Positions 10,001 through 20,900 of a stretch of DNA of 64,000 bases are shown here, piece by piece. The translations under genes were made by a program, and so were the position numbers. The stretch's first letter is position 1. Each line of letters begins with the position of its first letter. The notes beneath the pieces are model-generated. The model was not told where the DNA came from, did not search any database, and saw only the letters and a program-made list of their open reading frames with translations. The DNA comes from Gari tellinella (Eukaryota; Mollusca; Bivalvia; Cardiida; Psammobiidae): assembly GCA_922989275.2 (NCBI GenBank), contig OV277864.1:50219550-50283549 (forward strand), written 5' to 3'.

Positions 10001-12994
10001 TTAGCTACCTTATTTGCTAAAATGGAATAAGGATTATTTGAAAAGATGTTCAGTTTATTAACCCAGGCTCATGACAAGGTCGTCAAGGGTATACATGTAT
10101 AGGGATCTATTGTTTGTTCAGTTGTCAGAGGGTATTTCATGGTGAACTTATGCAGGACATGATATTTGGCTACTTGTGTTATGTTACAAAGTGACTCATT
10201 ATTGAGGCCAGTAAATTTTTACTTATACCTGTATGTACCTGTTACCGATTTGTACTACAGCGCTCCCTCTCTACAACGGCCCTCCCAACAACGACTCCCT
10301 CCTTATAAGTTATAACGACCCTTGTCACAGTTCCCTAACGGGACTTACGCTTTTATTGCTGCAATATCGTCTGCTTAACATTGTCATCGACTGTTTTTCT
10401 CAAAGTGACATAATGACTATTTTGACAGAAAATAAATTAATGACGAGTGACAAACAGCTTGAATCCAGATAAGACGCCGCATTACGCGGCGTCTTATCTG
10501 GATTCAAGCTGTTTGCAGAGGTAAGCCAATTTCCCTCCCTGTAACGACTTCCTCTGAACAGCGCACACAATCAGTGTCAACCATAGGGTGTCGTTGACTT
10601 GTAGAGAGGGAACGCTGTATAATTGTAACTGGATCCTGACCATTTAACCCTTTACCCCATGGTCTGTTTCTAGTTTTGAAGACAGATTAAGATCACTTAA
10701 AGTAGGTTGAAAGTAAAGCATCTGCTAGGATATAGAAAATACTTCTTATGGTACCTGTTAATATGCCTGTATAAAGATAATTATTTTCTTCTGTTGAGGA
10801 ATCAAATGTGCTTACAGACGTTTCTGTTGGGGAAAGGGTTAACTTGTAACAACTCAACATAGAAATTAGAATGTCAGTTTGTGTTTGAGATGTCAAGATC
10901 TCAATAATTCTAATTCACTTTTATTATAACCCTTTATTCCAATCGAGTCTATGGCGTGTTACAGTTATGTTACTAGTTTTGAAGACTGGTGACCACTTAA
11001 ACTTCAAAGCAGGTTAAAAGTAAATTAAGTAATGCAGAATGCACCTTAAGTAAAGGTGCATTCTGCTGTAATTTCCACCCAGGTTTAAGCTACCATCTGC
11101 TAGGCCAGAGAATGTATCTCTTCTGGTACATATTAATGGCTGTATAAATAGAGGATCTTACATGAGTGCTCATTATTTATCATTTTTAGCTCGACTTTTT
11201 TGAAAAGTCGAGCTATTGTCGTCACCCTGTCGTCTGCGTCAGCGTCTGCGTCGGTTCAGTTTTTTGCTTAAGGTTTTTGTAAGAGTTGATTTCTCAATAA
11301 CTATCAAAGGTATTCATTTGAAACTTGGAATTGTTGTTCAGTATCAAAAGGGCAACTCATTACAACAAGGCAGGTAACCCTTGGATTTGTCATTTCAGAG
11401 TTATTGCCCTTGTTTTATTTACTTAAAAATTATAAATTAACATATCTCAATAACTAGCAAAGATATTCATTTGAAACTTGGAATAGTTGTTCAGTATTAA
11501 AAGGACAACTCATTACAACAAGGCAGGTAACCCTGGGATTTTTTCATTTTAGAGTTATTGCCCTTGTTTTATTTACTTAAAAATTATAAATTAACATACC
11601 TCAATAACTAGCAAAGGTATCCATTTGAAACTTTGAATAGTTGTTCAGTATTAAAAGGGCAACTAATCACAACAAGGCAGGTTACCCTGGGATTTGTCAT
11701 TATAGAGTTATTGCCCTTGTTTTATTTACTTCAAAATTGTAAATTAACATATCTAAATAACTATGAAAGACATTAACGTGAAACTTTGAATAGTTATTCC
11801 GTATCAAAAGGGCAACTAATCACAACAAGGCAGGTAACTCTGGGATTTGTCATTTCAGAGTTATTGTCCTTGTTTTATTTACTTCAAAATTGTAAATTAA
11901 CATATCTAAATAACTATGAAAGATATTAACTTGAAACTTTGAATACTTGTTAACTATCAAAAGCACAACTTATTATACTAAGGTAGGTTACTCTGTGATT
12001 TGTAATTCCAGAGTAATTTCCCTTGATTTATTTACTTAAAACCTGTAAATTGAAATATCTTAATAACTGTCAAAGATACCAACTTGAAACTTTAAACACT
12101 TGTGGTATATCAAAATGGCAACTCATTCAAACAAGAAAGTTGACCAGGAATGTGCAATTCAAGAGTTATTGTCCTTGTTTTGACTTATAGTTTACTTTAA
12201 ATGGAATGTAGACTGTCCAAGTATGTTTGAGTTGTTGTTGCTTACAAATTTCTATGATCAATAGGGCATTAAACACCCATACACATTCTTTAAGTTTGAA
12301 AAATTTAGCCGTCTCAAGTATATGAAAGTCGAGCGTCCAGCACCCGTTTGCGGTGCTCTCGTTAATTAAACGAGTTGACTAAATTAATAATTATGACGCG
12401 AGCCTTGGAGAGCATCATATTAATTTTACTTGAGTTTATTTAAAATGATAAGTAATGAGCACGAATGTGAGATTCTATTTATCACATAACAATTATAAAT
12501 ATGACCTATTAAATCAGTTGAAGCCGTAGTTTGTGGTCTTTCTGCTGTATAGATTTACCGCCAAAACCTGACATTGTTTACGGCAATGTCATCGCAAATG
12601 ACGTCATTTGGTGTCCCGCTACGTGCATCGATATTTCACTAGTGGATTACAATATTTATATAATAGCTTTAAACTCCTAGACCGCAAGTCATGTGATAAA
12701 TTGGAATTATTTTCTTCATTTTGGAATAATTTAAAGACGTATTTATGGGATAACAGGTTAAAATGATTTACTATAATTTCTAACTTAAAACATGGCCGCC
12801 ATGTTCTAACTTTGAAATGTATTTAAGTAAGTTTGACTAGCGCAAATTTTGAGGAAATTGGTAATTGTTATTCAGCTGTTTTACGAGAGAGTTTTAGTAA
12901 TCAACTGTAGTTAACATCATTTTGAATTTTTATCGTTTCAGAACCCCATATCTTGCTCTTTCGACGAGCATTGCAACAGCAGGCCTGCTCATAG
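7002..12994 (+). CDS. CKS1: Cyclin-dependent kinase regulatory subunit, Cks family (complete)
   Basis: Three exons, 7002-7060, 9778-9905 and 12942-12994, join in phase (2, then 1) to 79 codons plus TAG, exactly the length of human CKS1B and CKS2. The protein starts [20 protein letters not shown]. The family landmarks are present: anion-pocket residues Lys11, Arg20, Ser51, Trp54 and Arg71, and the HDPEPH hinge at 60-65 that controls strand exchange. Cks proteins bind CDK1/CDK2 and dock phosphorylated substrates, and CKS1 also serves SCF-Skp2 in degrading p27. The short tail (ALQQQACS) does not separate CKS1 from CKS2. The exon 2 acceptor lies directly against a repeat-derived segment (9724-9772). 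A family A MITE lies about 270 bp after the stop, where the 3' UTR is expected. Confidence 0.96.
7417..7965 (+). mobile_element. LINE fragment: C-terminal end of a reverse transcriptase ORF
   Basis: The frame from about 7417 to the TAA at 7963-7965 reads through [20 protein letters not shown], then [11 protein letters not shown] and a distal MQWNKLPDS motif. This is the thumb and C-terminal region typical of CR1/jockey-like non-LTR retrotransposons of animals. The palm domain with its catalytic aspartates is absent, so this is a 5'-truncated copy. It lies in Cks intron 1. Confidence 0.85.
8046..8205 (+). repeat. Dispersed repeat, copy 2 of 2
   Basis: Second copy of the segment at 6170-6345, beginning CCATCTATGGGCTAATTAGA and including CATACATCGGACCTCGGTTT. 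It begins about 80 bp after the LINE ORF stop, so it may be attached to that LINE's 3' region. Confidence 0.65.
8206..9149. other. Cks intron 1, GC-richer unassigned sequence
   Basis: Blocks at about 8270-8500 and 8760-9010 are clearly richer in G and C than the surroundings (for example CACCGCCCGGTGATGACTGG) but hold no long ORF, inverted repeat or RNA gene that I recognise. They may be old element remnants. Confidence 0.4.
9150..9772 (+). repeat. Remnants of mollusc-type repeats reaching the Cks exon 2 acceptor
   Basis: A segment near 9285-9665 ends GGCTTGCGGTGCTCTTGTT, resembling the GCGGTGCTCTCGTT end of family I. A second segment, 9724-9772 (GCCACCAGGGGCATTTATAT, then GAGCGTTTAGTGAATG, then TCTTGTTTC), matches 20206-20252. 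Five bases after it comes the AG of the Cks exon 2 acceptor, so its TCTTGTTTC is part of the polypyrimidine tract. Confidence 0.65.
10256..10620 (+). mobile_element. Family E TA-flanked MITE
   Basis: The ends are TACAGCGCTCCCTCTCTACA and GAGAGGGAACGCTGTA, with TA at both borders, as for Tc1/mariner elements. The centre (about 10441-10520) is a near-perfect hairpin: ACAAACAGCTTGAATCCAGA, AGACGCCGC, and mirror. Confidence 0.9.
10645..10842 (+). mobile_element. Family A MITE lacking one hairpin arm
   Basis: TTAACCCTTTACCCCATGG at the left and GGGGAAAGGGTTAA at the right. The sequence jumps from AGGTTGAAAGTAAAGC to TCTGCTAGGATATAG, so the second arm is missing. Confidence 0.85.
10928..11155 (+). 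mobile_element. Family A MITE, right end lost
   Basis: Left part AACCCTTTATTCCAATCG, hairpin arms TGCAGAATGCACCTTAAG and GGTGCATTCTGC. The right terminus is replaced by unrelated sequence just before the family I element. Confidence 0.7.
11184..12364 (+). mobile_element. Family I element with ~153-bp tandem units
   Basis: Opens with a short palindrome (AGCTCGACTTTT...AAAAGTCGAGCT, 11188-11214), then CGTCACCCTGTCGTCTGCGT. The body repeats a unit containing GAGTTATTGCCCTTG, marked at about 11398, 11552, 11705 and 11858 (period about 153 bp), with more diverged units up to about 12180. It ends AGTCGAGCGTCCAGCACCCG, then TGCGGTGCTCTCGTT. A second copy lies at 21687-23527. No ORF. I know similar elements from mollusc genomes but cannot name a transposase class. 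Confidence 0.8.
12366..12941. other. Last part of Cks intron 2
   Basis: Contains a remnant of the right end of family A at about 12675-12764 (TGGAATTATTTTCTTCATTT, ending in a degenerate terminus GGGATAACAGGTTAA). Otherwise AT-rich unique sequence with no gene visible. Confidence 0.4.
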
Positions 12995-13260
12995 CATAAT
13001 TTAAAGGTGTCCCTGTGTGAAGATGTGATACAGAAAAAATCCAGAATGTACAAACTGATTCCAGCCAACCGTATTATAGAGAAGTCATAATACTACTAAA
13101 TCAGTATAACAATGCTATGTGGACGTCTCGGATTTTGTGTACTGTTGGTTTGCTGTGTTACAAATTACAATGCCAATAGATACAGGGCTTCAGATAAAAT
13201 CCAGAAAACTGATTCTTTCAATTTCCTCTAGACTACAAAACCCTAGGTTTTGACTACTCA

Positions 13261-13504
13261 TAAATCCTTTACCCCATTGCCTGTTTCTAGCCTGTGGCCA
13301 CTAATAAAGCTGGTCGAAAGTAAAGCAGAATGTGCCTTAAGGTGCATTCTGCTTTACTTTCAGCCTGCTTTACACCAACATCTACTTGAATATAGAAATT
13401 ATTTCTTATGATTATACAGATACATTTCCATGGCTGTATATAGTGGAACTTTTTTCTAAAGTGGAGGAATAGATTCAAGCGGTATTTATGGGGTAAAGGG
13501 TTAA
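13261..13504 (+). mobile_element. Family A MITE in the presumed Cks 3' UTR
   Basis: Degenerate left end CCTTTACCCCATTGCCTG, arms GTAAAGCAGAATGTGCC and GGTGCATTCTGCTTTAC, right end TATGGGGTAAAGGGTTAA. It starts 267 bp after the Cks stop codon. Confidence 0.85.
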
Positions 13505-14396
13505 AATAATCTTTTCTGATACAATTCTTTTAAGCAGTCACATCATAGGGTTTGGTGGTTGAGAAATAAGTGTATTTGAAATGCTCACCTTATCGGGAGC
13601 CCTGAGAGAAAGTCACGTCTAAGAAAATCAAAAGATTCCATCCAACAGTGAATGCTAGCTTTATTTGATTTCATATGAAAATCCTTATTGGTGAATAGAC
13701 TTAGTGCAGTGCCAAGTGCTTTCAGAATACAGTACTTACCATTTTTGTTAGGCGGCCATTCAATTAAAAAAATATGGGTGACAGATGACTGCTTAATGCA
13801 GCTCTCAAGTTTTGCAGAAAGTTCTTGTAGCAATATCAGTACAGTATTATGGTACACTTAATATGTAAGAAGGAGGAATGAAAATGAGAGCATTTCTTTG
13901 ATATTCCTGGCAGGCATGGCCATTGGGATGTATAATGTCATGTTGTTATAATCCGTGAAGTTTTATTTGTCCTCAATTATTCAATCCTAATGAGAGTTGA
14001 AACTTGGTCTACTTTCCTACATGTATTGGCAGAATTTCTAAGTTAGATTAAGAAACCACCAGAATGCTTCAGTTACACCAGATTTTTTTTTGTCTTTAAG
14101 CACTTTTGTTTAAATATTTACCAGATCAACTATGGTGCTTTTTAAAATAATGATAGGTATCTTTTTTAAAAATTTTGCTGAGACCTCCTATTAAACAGAG
14201 ATTTAATCATACCAAGGATTTAAGTAGAGTTTGTGTTAAAGATGGAATTAATTTTCATCCTTTTCCTTATTGTCATGTATACTTTATTGTGGGAAATGTG
14301 TCTTGTAGTTCATAATGTGATTTGTAATCAATATTATATGTTTTGTTTCCAATATATAAAATGTTTTGGCAACATGATTTACATTTGTAAATATGT
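13505..14396. other. AT-rich sequence downstream of the Cks gene
   Basis: No gene supported. TTATCGGGAGCCCTGAG at about 13591-13607 resembles one terminus of family B, suggesting an eroded copy. The remainder shows no repeat or RNA that I recognise; part may belong to the Cks 3' UTR. Confidence 0.35.
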
Positions 14397-14653
14397 TTAA
14401 CCCATTACCCCATAGCATGTTTCTAGTTTTGAAGATATATGAGCACTAAAAGCAGGTTGAAAGTAAAGCAGAATGCGCCTAAAGGCTTATTCTGCTTTAC
14501 TTTAAGCCTGCTTTAAGCCATTATCTGAAAGGATATAGAAAATATTACTTATGGTACAACTACATGTTCATGATTTATAAAAAGGTGCTATTTTCTATAG
14601 AAGAGAAATAAGTTAAAGGTGTTAAAAGGCATATTTATGAGGTAATGGGTTAA
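14397..14653 (+). mobile_element. Family A MITE
   Basis: TTAACCCATTACCCCATAG at the left and GGTAATGGGTTAA at the right, with arms AAAGTAAAGCAGAATGCG and ATTCTGCTTTACTTT around a short loop. Confidence 0.92.
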
Positions 14654-14749
14654 TCAACAGTTTGTATTGCATTGCAGAGTGCTAAATTGGAATACGATCC
14701 AACCATTTTCAGTGCATGTCGAGTTTTGTCAGGAATTCTTTATCATGCC

Positions 14750-14958
14750 ACAGCGGTTTTTTTGGGGACCCGTTCCCAATTGAAAACAAGGACTTTTTTC
14801 CCAAAATGAGCATTTCACGGCACGATTTTTTCCCAAAATGAGCCTTTTACGACTCGATTTTCCCCCAAAATCAAGTATTTTACGCCGTTTTAGGACATAT
14901 TTTTTCCAATTGAAGGGGTACCAACTCATTCCCAAAGTGGCGAAAAAAACCACTGCCA
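14750..14958. mobile_element. Short inverted-repeat element, possibly hAT-type
   Basis: The left end CAGCGGTTTTTTTGGGGACC and the right end AAAAAAACCACTGCC are inverted relative to each other, with CCCAATTGAAAA and TTCCAATTGAAGG further in. The middle repeats CCCAAAATGAGC twice. The class is guessed from the CAG terminus. Confidence 0.6.
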
Positions 14959-15068
14959 GTACATCCTCTGCTTTAACCCTTTCACTGACGTCATTTAATC
15001 CTTTCAGGGTACAACGCATAGTCAAGATCATGGTCTGATGACTACGAGTTTTTCCACTCGTACCATTT

Positions 15069-15313
15069 GAATTCTTTCAACGCTAAGTTAACTGTTGTAG
15101 GTTATATGTTTCTTTGTGGATAATTTAAAGTTACCAAAAACATGAACCAGTCTACATGGAAATCTGGTTAGTTTAATTAATACTGCTCTAAATTAGCAAA
15201 CAGTGCAGATCCTGATCAGAGGGCTCCTATAAGAGTCCTCTGATCTGGGTCTACACTGTTTTCAAATGTATTTAGCATATTTTAAACAGGTTGATGATAT
15301 TCAAAGAGTTAAG
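15069..15313 (-). mobile_element. Family C MITE
   Basis: ATTCTTTCAACGCTAAG at the left, a hairpin of CAAACAGTGCAGATCCTGAT around AGAGGGCTCC, and ATATTCAAAGAGTTAA at the right. Confidence 0.8.
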
Positions 15314-15320
15314 CTACAGC

Positions 15321-15531
15321 TTAACCCATTTACCCCATAGCCTTAAATATAGGTTACCACTTAAAGCAGGTTGAAAGCTTTACTTTCAGCCTGCTTTAAG
15401 CTACCATCAGCTAGAATATAGAAAATATTTATTATTATACATATTCATAATTGTATAAATTGGAACTATTTTCTTCAGTGGTGTAATAAAGGAAAGACGT
15501 AAGAAGTCGTTTTTATGGGGTAATGGGTTAA
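15321..15531 (+). mobile_element. Family A MITE, shortened hairpin
   Basis: TTAACCCATTTACCCCATAG to GGGGTAATGGGTTAA. The stem is reduced to AAAGCAGGTTGAAAG and CTTTCAGCCTGCTTT with almost no loop. Confidence 0.9.
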
Positions 15532-15558
15532 TGAAGGGCAAGCATGATGCTAAAAAAT

Positions 15559-15807
15559 TTAACCCATTACCCCATAGCATGATTCTATTTTTGAAAACAG
15601 GTGACCACTTAAAGCAGGTTGAAAGTAAATCAGAATGTGCCCAAGGCACATTCTGCTTTACTTTCAGCCTGCTTTAAGCTACCATCTCTTTGAATATAGA
15701 AAATATTTCTTATAATATAAATTCATGACTGCATAAATTGGGAGTATATTCTTAGGTAAAGGAATAAACTAGAGGTGTAAAAAGGCGTATTTATGGGTAA
15801 TGGGTTA
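15559..15807 (+). mobile_element. Family A MITE
   Basis: TTAACCCATTACCCCATAG to TATGGGTAATGGGTTAA, with the full hairpin including AGAATGTGCCC and GGCACATTCT. It is 28 bp from the previous copy and in the same orientation. Confidence 0.93.
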
Positions 15808-15999
15808 AGCAATCATCTGCTTTTGTGTTGTAATGGCATGTAGCTGAAGAAAAGGAGCACTGGTTTTTTTTTAGCATCTTTCAGTCAGTAAAGTGTCTAT
15901 TGTTGATGTTAACAGGTTTGCATTTGATTTTGTGGTAAAGTTTTTTGCAATCTCTTTATCTCTTATAGTATATGTTATGTGTAGATCCATTTACTTATG

Positions 16000-16155
16000 C
16001 AGTACAACCTCTCTATTAATATTATTATGAACTCTAAAAAGAATATTACTTGATGATTTAGAGACAAGTGAAGGCTTAAAGCAAGATGAAAGTAAAGCAG
16101 AAAGCTGCTAAAGCAGTTTCTGCAGTACTAAATTTCGTCTTGTTTTTAGAAGTTT
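16000..16155 (+). mobile_element. Family F remnant
   Basis: AGTACAACCTCTCTATTAAT at the left, then AGCAAGATGAAAGTAAAGCA and a degenerate second arm. The right terminus is missing. Confidence 0.5.
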
Positions 16156-16172
16156 ACACACAAAAAAGAACC

Positions 16173-16424
16173 ATAACCCATTCCCCCATAGCCTGTTTCT
16201 AGTTTTGAAAACAAGAGACTACTTAAAGCAGATTAAGTAAAGCAGAATGCGCCTTAGGCACATCCTGCTTTACTTTCAGCCTGGTTTAAGCAAATATCTT
16301 CTTAAATATAAAAAGTATTTTTTATCAAACACATTTATGACTGTTTATATTGGAACTACTATTTTAGTCAGTGGAGGAATAAATTATTGGCGTAAAAAGG
16401 CGTATTTGTGGGTTAATAGGTTAA
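16173..16424 (+). mobile_element. Family A MITE
   Basis: TAACCCATTCCCCCATAGCC to a degenerate GGGTTAATAGGTTAA, with arms AGCAGAATGCGCC and GGCACATCCTGCTTTAC. Confidence 0.85.
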
Positions 16425-17273
16425 AAAGTGTCTGTAATAGAAAGGTTTTACTGTATATTCTTTTATTTGCTGAAGTTTACAGTAAAACTCAGAATGGTAA
16501 ATATAAAATAAGTTGTTGATGTTTTCTAGTGCTCAGCCTCTGAAGTAAGAATTTTCAGAAGAAACAAACAAGGATCCCAGTATCAGGCACGTTGGATTTG
16601 AATGGGACACCAAGTTACTCTCTGTCTCAACTGGGTCCAAACTGTTTGCAAAAATAATAATTGTATTGTACGCATGCAAAATGTAAAATCTAATTTTACC
16701 AGTCATGGAAATGTTGCTTGCTAATCATATTTTAACTGTTTATCAGAAAAAGGACAAGTTCATTTAAGAAATAATAGTTTTATACCCGTGTTTTATTGCA
16801 CAATAAATCACAGGTATGAATTCATTATTTCGATTCTAAGTTAAAACACTTCAATTTAACTACAATTTGCACCGACGCAACAGCGCTACATATTTGGCAT
16901 ACACATTTTCGAAGCTATATTACCGGTATGTCACATTAAGCGTTACAATGCGTGCATGTTTTATTGAGAATTTAAACACAGATGCATTCCTTCTTTGTTT
17001 ATATTGAGGTGTGCGCAAGGTGTGTTAGAATTGATAATTCTGCATTGTAAGGGTATACCTTTATAAGTAGTGAAAAAAGCAATAAGTGCCTCTGTTCCTT
17101 TGATATGTATAATGTATGTTTTGTTGAAATTTGATTTCTCATCAAATAAGACATTTTCATAAACTTGTATTTATGTTAATTGGGAACACAAATGTATATC
17201 TTTTTTGTGCTAGATTGACTGTCAAGTTCTTTCAATCACCATCATTGACAATTAAGTTTGTTTATCAGAGTTA
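16425..17273. other. Unassigned AT-rich stretch
   Basis: Apart from a short trace of the shared hairpin (GGGTCCAAACTGTTTGC, near 16625), nothing is recognised on either strand: no supported exon, tRNA or complete repeat. Confidence 0.35.
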
Positions 17274-17765
17274 TTAACCCATTACTCTATAGCCTGTTTC
17301 TAGTTGTTGTTAAAAGACATTTGACGACTTGAAGCAGGCTGAAAGTAAAGCAGAATGTGCCTAAACCCTTTGAACCCTAGTCACGCATATAGGCGTGCTT
17401 TCAAGCAGTATATAAGTGAAAAGTGCACTTTTCCTTTGCAAACAGTGAATACCCAGATCAGAGGGCTCCTTATGGAGCCCTCTGATCTGGGTCTTCACTG
17501 TTTGTCATAATGCAAAACATTGACAAAAACAACCCTTAAAAGTCAGAAATGGACTAGACTAAAATGGAAACTGGAATTGTCCATTTAAAGTTTTAGGGAG
17601 GAAAGAGTTAAGGCACATTCTGCTTAAATTTCAGTCTTCTTTAAGTTATCATCTGCTAGGATATGGAATATGTCTTATGGTGCAAATTTATTACCATAGA
17701 AAATTTAAATATTTTCTTCTGTGGATGAATGAATTAAAGGCATGATCTATGGAGTAATGGGTTAA
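17274..17765 (+). mobile_element. Family A MITE split by a family D insertion
   Basis: Left half from TTAACCCATTACTCTATAG to GCAGAATGTGCC; right half from GGCACATTCTGC to GGAGTAATGGGTTAA. The two halves meet at the TTAA in the dyad centre, where the D copy sits. Confidence 0.9.
17362..17611 (-). mobile_element. Family D MITE nested in family A
   Basis: CCCTTTGAACCCTAGTCACG at the left, AAACAGTGAATACCCAGAT with AGAGGGCTCC and mirror in the centre, GGGAGGAAAGAGTTAA at the right. The left TTAA has decayed to TAAA. Confidence 0.92.
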
Positions 17766-17992
17766 AATGGTCATGCTCATAGTTGAGTCAGCATTATATC
17801 TCAGTGGAGTTGTTATTAAATGGGCACTGAATTTATCCTCTTTTATTCCAATACTTGCTCTTTTTTGTACATAAAGTTTCTCTCTCCGTCTTTCCTTTGT
17901 TCTCTCATCAGGTGTTTGAATATCAGAAATAAATTGTGTTTGCATTTTCTACATACTGAATTTTCTAGTTATTTTCTATCCAAAGAGGTTCA

Positions 17993-18771
17993 TTTTTAGC
18001 TCGTTTGTTTCGAAGAAGTACGAGCTATTGTTGTCACTCCGGTGTCTGCGTCGTCGTTGTCCGAAATCTTAACGTTGGCCATAACTTTATAACTACCTGT
18101 GATATAGACTTTATATTTTGTATATATGTACTCACCAGTGACCTCAAACAGATATTGAGCTCAGTAAAGTTTTGGTCATGTCAAACAAAGGTCAAGGTCA
18201 ATTAATGGTCTTTCAGAGGTAAAATAGGATGGGTTTAATATTGGCCATAGCTTGGGAACTGCATGTGATAGACTTTATATTTGGCATCTGTTTCAACTCA
18301 AGAAGCTCTTGAGCTCAATTCAACTAGGGTAATGTCATACAAAGGTCAAGGTCATTTAGAGGTCAAATAGCATTAATTTAACATTTCCCATAACTCTGAA
18401 ACAACATGTGACAGATACTTCAGATGAGGCATGTCTTCTCAACACAACAAGTTCTTGAGCCCAGTACAACTTTGGTCATGGTAGACAAAGGTAAAGGTCA
18501 TTCAGGGGTCAAATAGGTTGAATTTATCATTGGCCATAACTTTGGAACTGCATGTGATCGAGACTTTACATTTGGCATGTGTACTCATGGCAAGTAGCTC
18601 TTGAGCTCATTATACGTTGGGTAATATCAGACAAAGGTCAAGGTCATTTAGAGCCCCACAGTAGACAGACAGACAAAGGCAATAAGAATAGCTTACTGTT
18701 CCTTCTTAATCTATTAGGATAGCAAAACAGACACGCGTTGGCACCTGCTTGCAGTTCCCGTTAGCACACCT
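17993..18771 (+). mobile_element. Family J element with ~150-bp tandem units
   Basis: Opens with TTTTTAGCTCGTTTGTTTCG and a short palindrome (TACGAGCTATTG). Units containing GGCCATAACT and AAAGGTCAAGGTCATT recur about every 145-165 bp. It ends near GTTGGCACCTGCTTGCAG then TTCCCGTT. A fragment of the same end is at 32986-33146. Confidence 0.75.
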
Positions 18772-18837
18772 GAGCAAGTAGTGTTCGGTGAGCTGTTGTG
18801 TTTTGCTATGTCCGGTGTAGATGTGCGTCTTGCGTGA

Positions 18838-20010
18838 ACATCTTATGAACATGCTACACTTTTGATCAAATCTTTATTAAACTTGACCAGAATGATCATC
18901 TTGACAAAAACTAGGTCAAGTTCGATTATGGGTCATGTGCAACTAAAAAGTAGGTCACTAGGTCAATTCTTAGATGAAGCTTGTGAACACTGTAGTTGCT
19001 GCAATTTTGACCGAATCTTTAACAAACATGGTCAGAATTAATATCTGAGAAAATCTAGGTCAAGTGCGATTATGGGTCATGTTGGGTTAAAAAGTAGGTC
19101 ACTAGGTCAAATTTTAGAAAAAGCTGGCGAAAACTCTAAGACACAGAAAAAGATTGTGAAAACTTCTGTTGCCACAAATTTGACCAAATCTTTATCAAAC
19201 TTGGTCAGAATGACCATTTTGACAAAATCTAGGTCAAGTTTAATAATGGTTAATGTGGGGTCTTAAAGGTAGGTCAAATCTTAGAAAAAGCTTGTGCACA
19301 CTCTAGTTGCTGCAATTTTGACCAAATCTTTTTATAAACATGGTCAGAATAAATATCTTGAGAAAATTTAGGTCAAGTCTGAATATGGGTCATGATGGGT
19401 AAAAAAGTAGGTCACTAGGTCAAATTTAGAAAAAGCTTGTGAACACTAGTAGCCACATTTTTTACCAATCTTGATCAAACTTCGTAAGGATGACCACCTT
19501 GACAAAATTAAAGTCAAGTTCAATTGTGGGGTCAAAAAGTAGGTCACTAAGTCAAATTTTAGAAAAAGCTTGTGATCACCCTACACACTCTAGGTCATAT
19601 TTGGGTATGGTTTATGTGGGGTCATAAAGTAGGTCACTAGATCAAATCTTAGAAAAAGGTGTGAACCCTATCAGCCACAATTTGAACCCTATCTTTATCA
19701 AACTTTGTCAGAATGACCATCTTGCCAAACTCTAGGTCAAGTTTGAAAATATTTTATGTCGGGGTCAAAAAGTTGCCACAATTTGAACCCTGTCTTATCA
19801 AACTTTGTCAGAATGACAATATTGCCAAAATCTAGGTCAAGTTCGAGTATGGGTTTTTTTTTGGTCAAAAAGTAGGTCACTAGGTCAAATTTTAGAAAAA
19901 GCTTGTGAAAAAAAGCTTTAGCCCTATCTTTATCAAGACAATCTTGACCAAATCTAGGTCAATTTTGAATATGGTTCATTTAGGATCATAGAATAGGTCA
20001 CTAGGTGAAG
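18838..20010 (+). repeat. Family K tandem repeat array, unit ~150 bp
   Basis: The phrases AAAGTAGGTCACTAGGTCAA, AATCTAGGTCAAGTT and AATCTTTATCAAACTTGGTC return about eight times with substitutions and small deletions. This phrase set is one I associate with mollusc repeats. No coding frame. Confidence 0.85.
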
Positions 20011-20205
20011 TGAGAAGAAATGAGAGGATTAACCTGTTGGCTAAGCAAGCTGATTCAATTAGGAGAGCAATTAGAGGCCTTACTACAATGCTTCAACACT
20101 TATACAGTTATTGCCTTTGACCATTACCAACTGACCCATATTACCCAAGCTCAGGTTGACTTTGACCTGATTTGGTCTTAGAAAAAAATCTAAATATACT
20201 GTCAA

Positions 20206-20252
20206 GGATGCCACCGGGGGCATAAGCGTTTATTGAACGCACAGTCTTGTTT
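20206..20252 (+). repeat. Repeat end shared with the Cks exon 2 acceptor
   Basis: GCCACCGGGGGCATAAGCGT, then TTATTGAACGCACAG and TCTTGTTTC. Similar sequence at 9724-9772 abuts a splice acceptor. Confidence 0.7.
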
Positions 20253-20255
20253 CAA

Positions 20256-20900
20256 AAAGCATTAGTGTCGGGCCCTGTGATGCTGATACGCTTAAAATTT
20301 ACACCATATTTCTCTGCAGTTTGGTAACCTTGACCTCTAGGGTCAACTTTAAGGTTTTGCGTTAAAGTCAGTTTTGGACTCACTACTGCATCTACTGTCA
20401 TGAAACATGAAAGTGAGTACACCAAGTTGCACCACAGTTTGGTGACCTTGATCTTTGACTTCTAAAGTCAGTGTTAAGGTTTCATGTTAAAGTCTGTAAC
20501 GACTGCACCTACGGAAAAGAAACTTCATGAATATGCTGATGTGCCTCAATAAGTTCACCTAACTGCAGATTGCTTACCTTAACTTTTGACCTCTAGTGTC
20601 AACATTAATGTTTTGTGTTTAAGGCTGTTCTGGCCTAACTTCTGCACCAATGGCCACAAAACTTTATATTCTGATTAGCCTCAATGAATACCCCACATTG
20701 CACCCCAGTTTGGTGACTGACCTCAAGGGTCAATGTTATGGTTTTGTGTTGAAGTCTGTTCTGGAATAATGACTGCATCTACTGTCACAAAACTTCATAT
20801 GCTGATGTGCCTTAAAATGTACACCATGTTCCACTGCAATTTGGTGACCTTGACCTATAGGATCATTGTTAAGGTTTTTGCAAAAGTAATCACTTTGGGA
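20256..20900 (+). repeat. Family L tandem repeat array, unit ~110-140 bp
   Basis: Repeats of TTTGGTGACCTTGACCTCTA, GGTTTTGCGTTAAAGTC and GCATCTACTGTCA occur near 20330, 20440, 20575, 20705 and 20840. The repeats are diverged. No gene seen. Confidence 0.75.

Noticed and set aside
13585..13857. 90-codon minus-strand frame ending near a GTGAGC donor
   Set aside because: Its end overlaps a family B-like terminus (TTATCGGGAGCCCTGAG), no protein family is recognised and no matching acceptor or second exon was found.
18838..20010. CRISPR-like array
   Set aside because: Units are about 150 bp, diverged and adjoining without unique spacers, in animal DNA; this is an element-derived tandem repeat.
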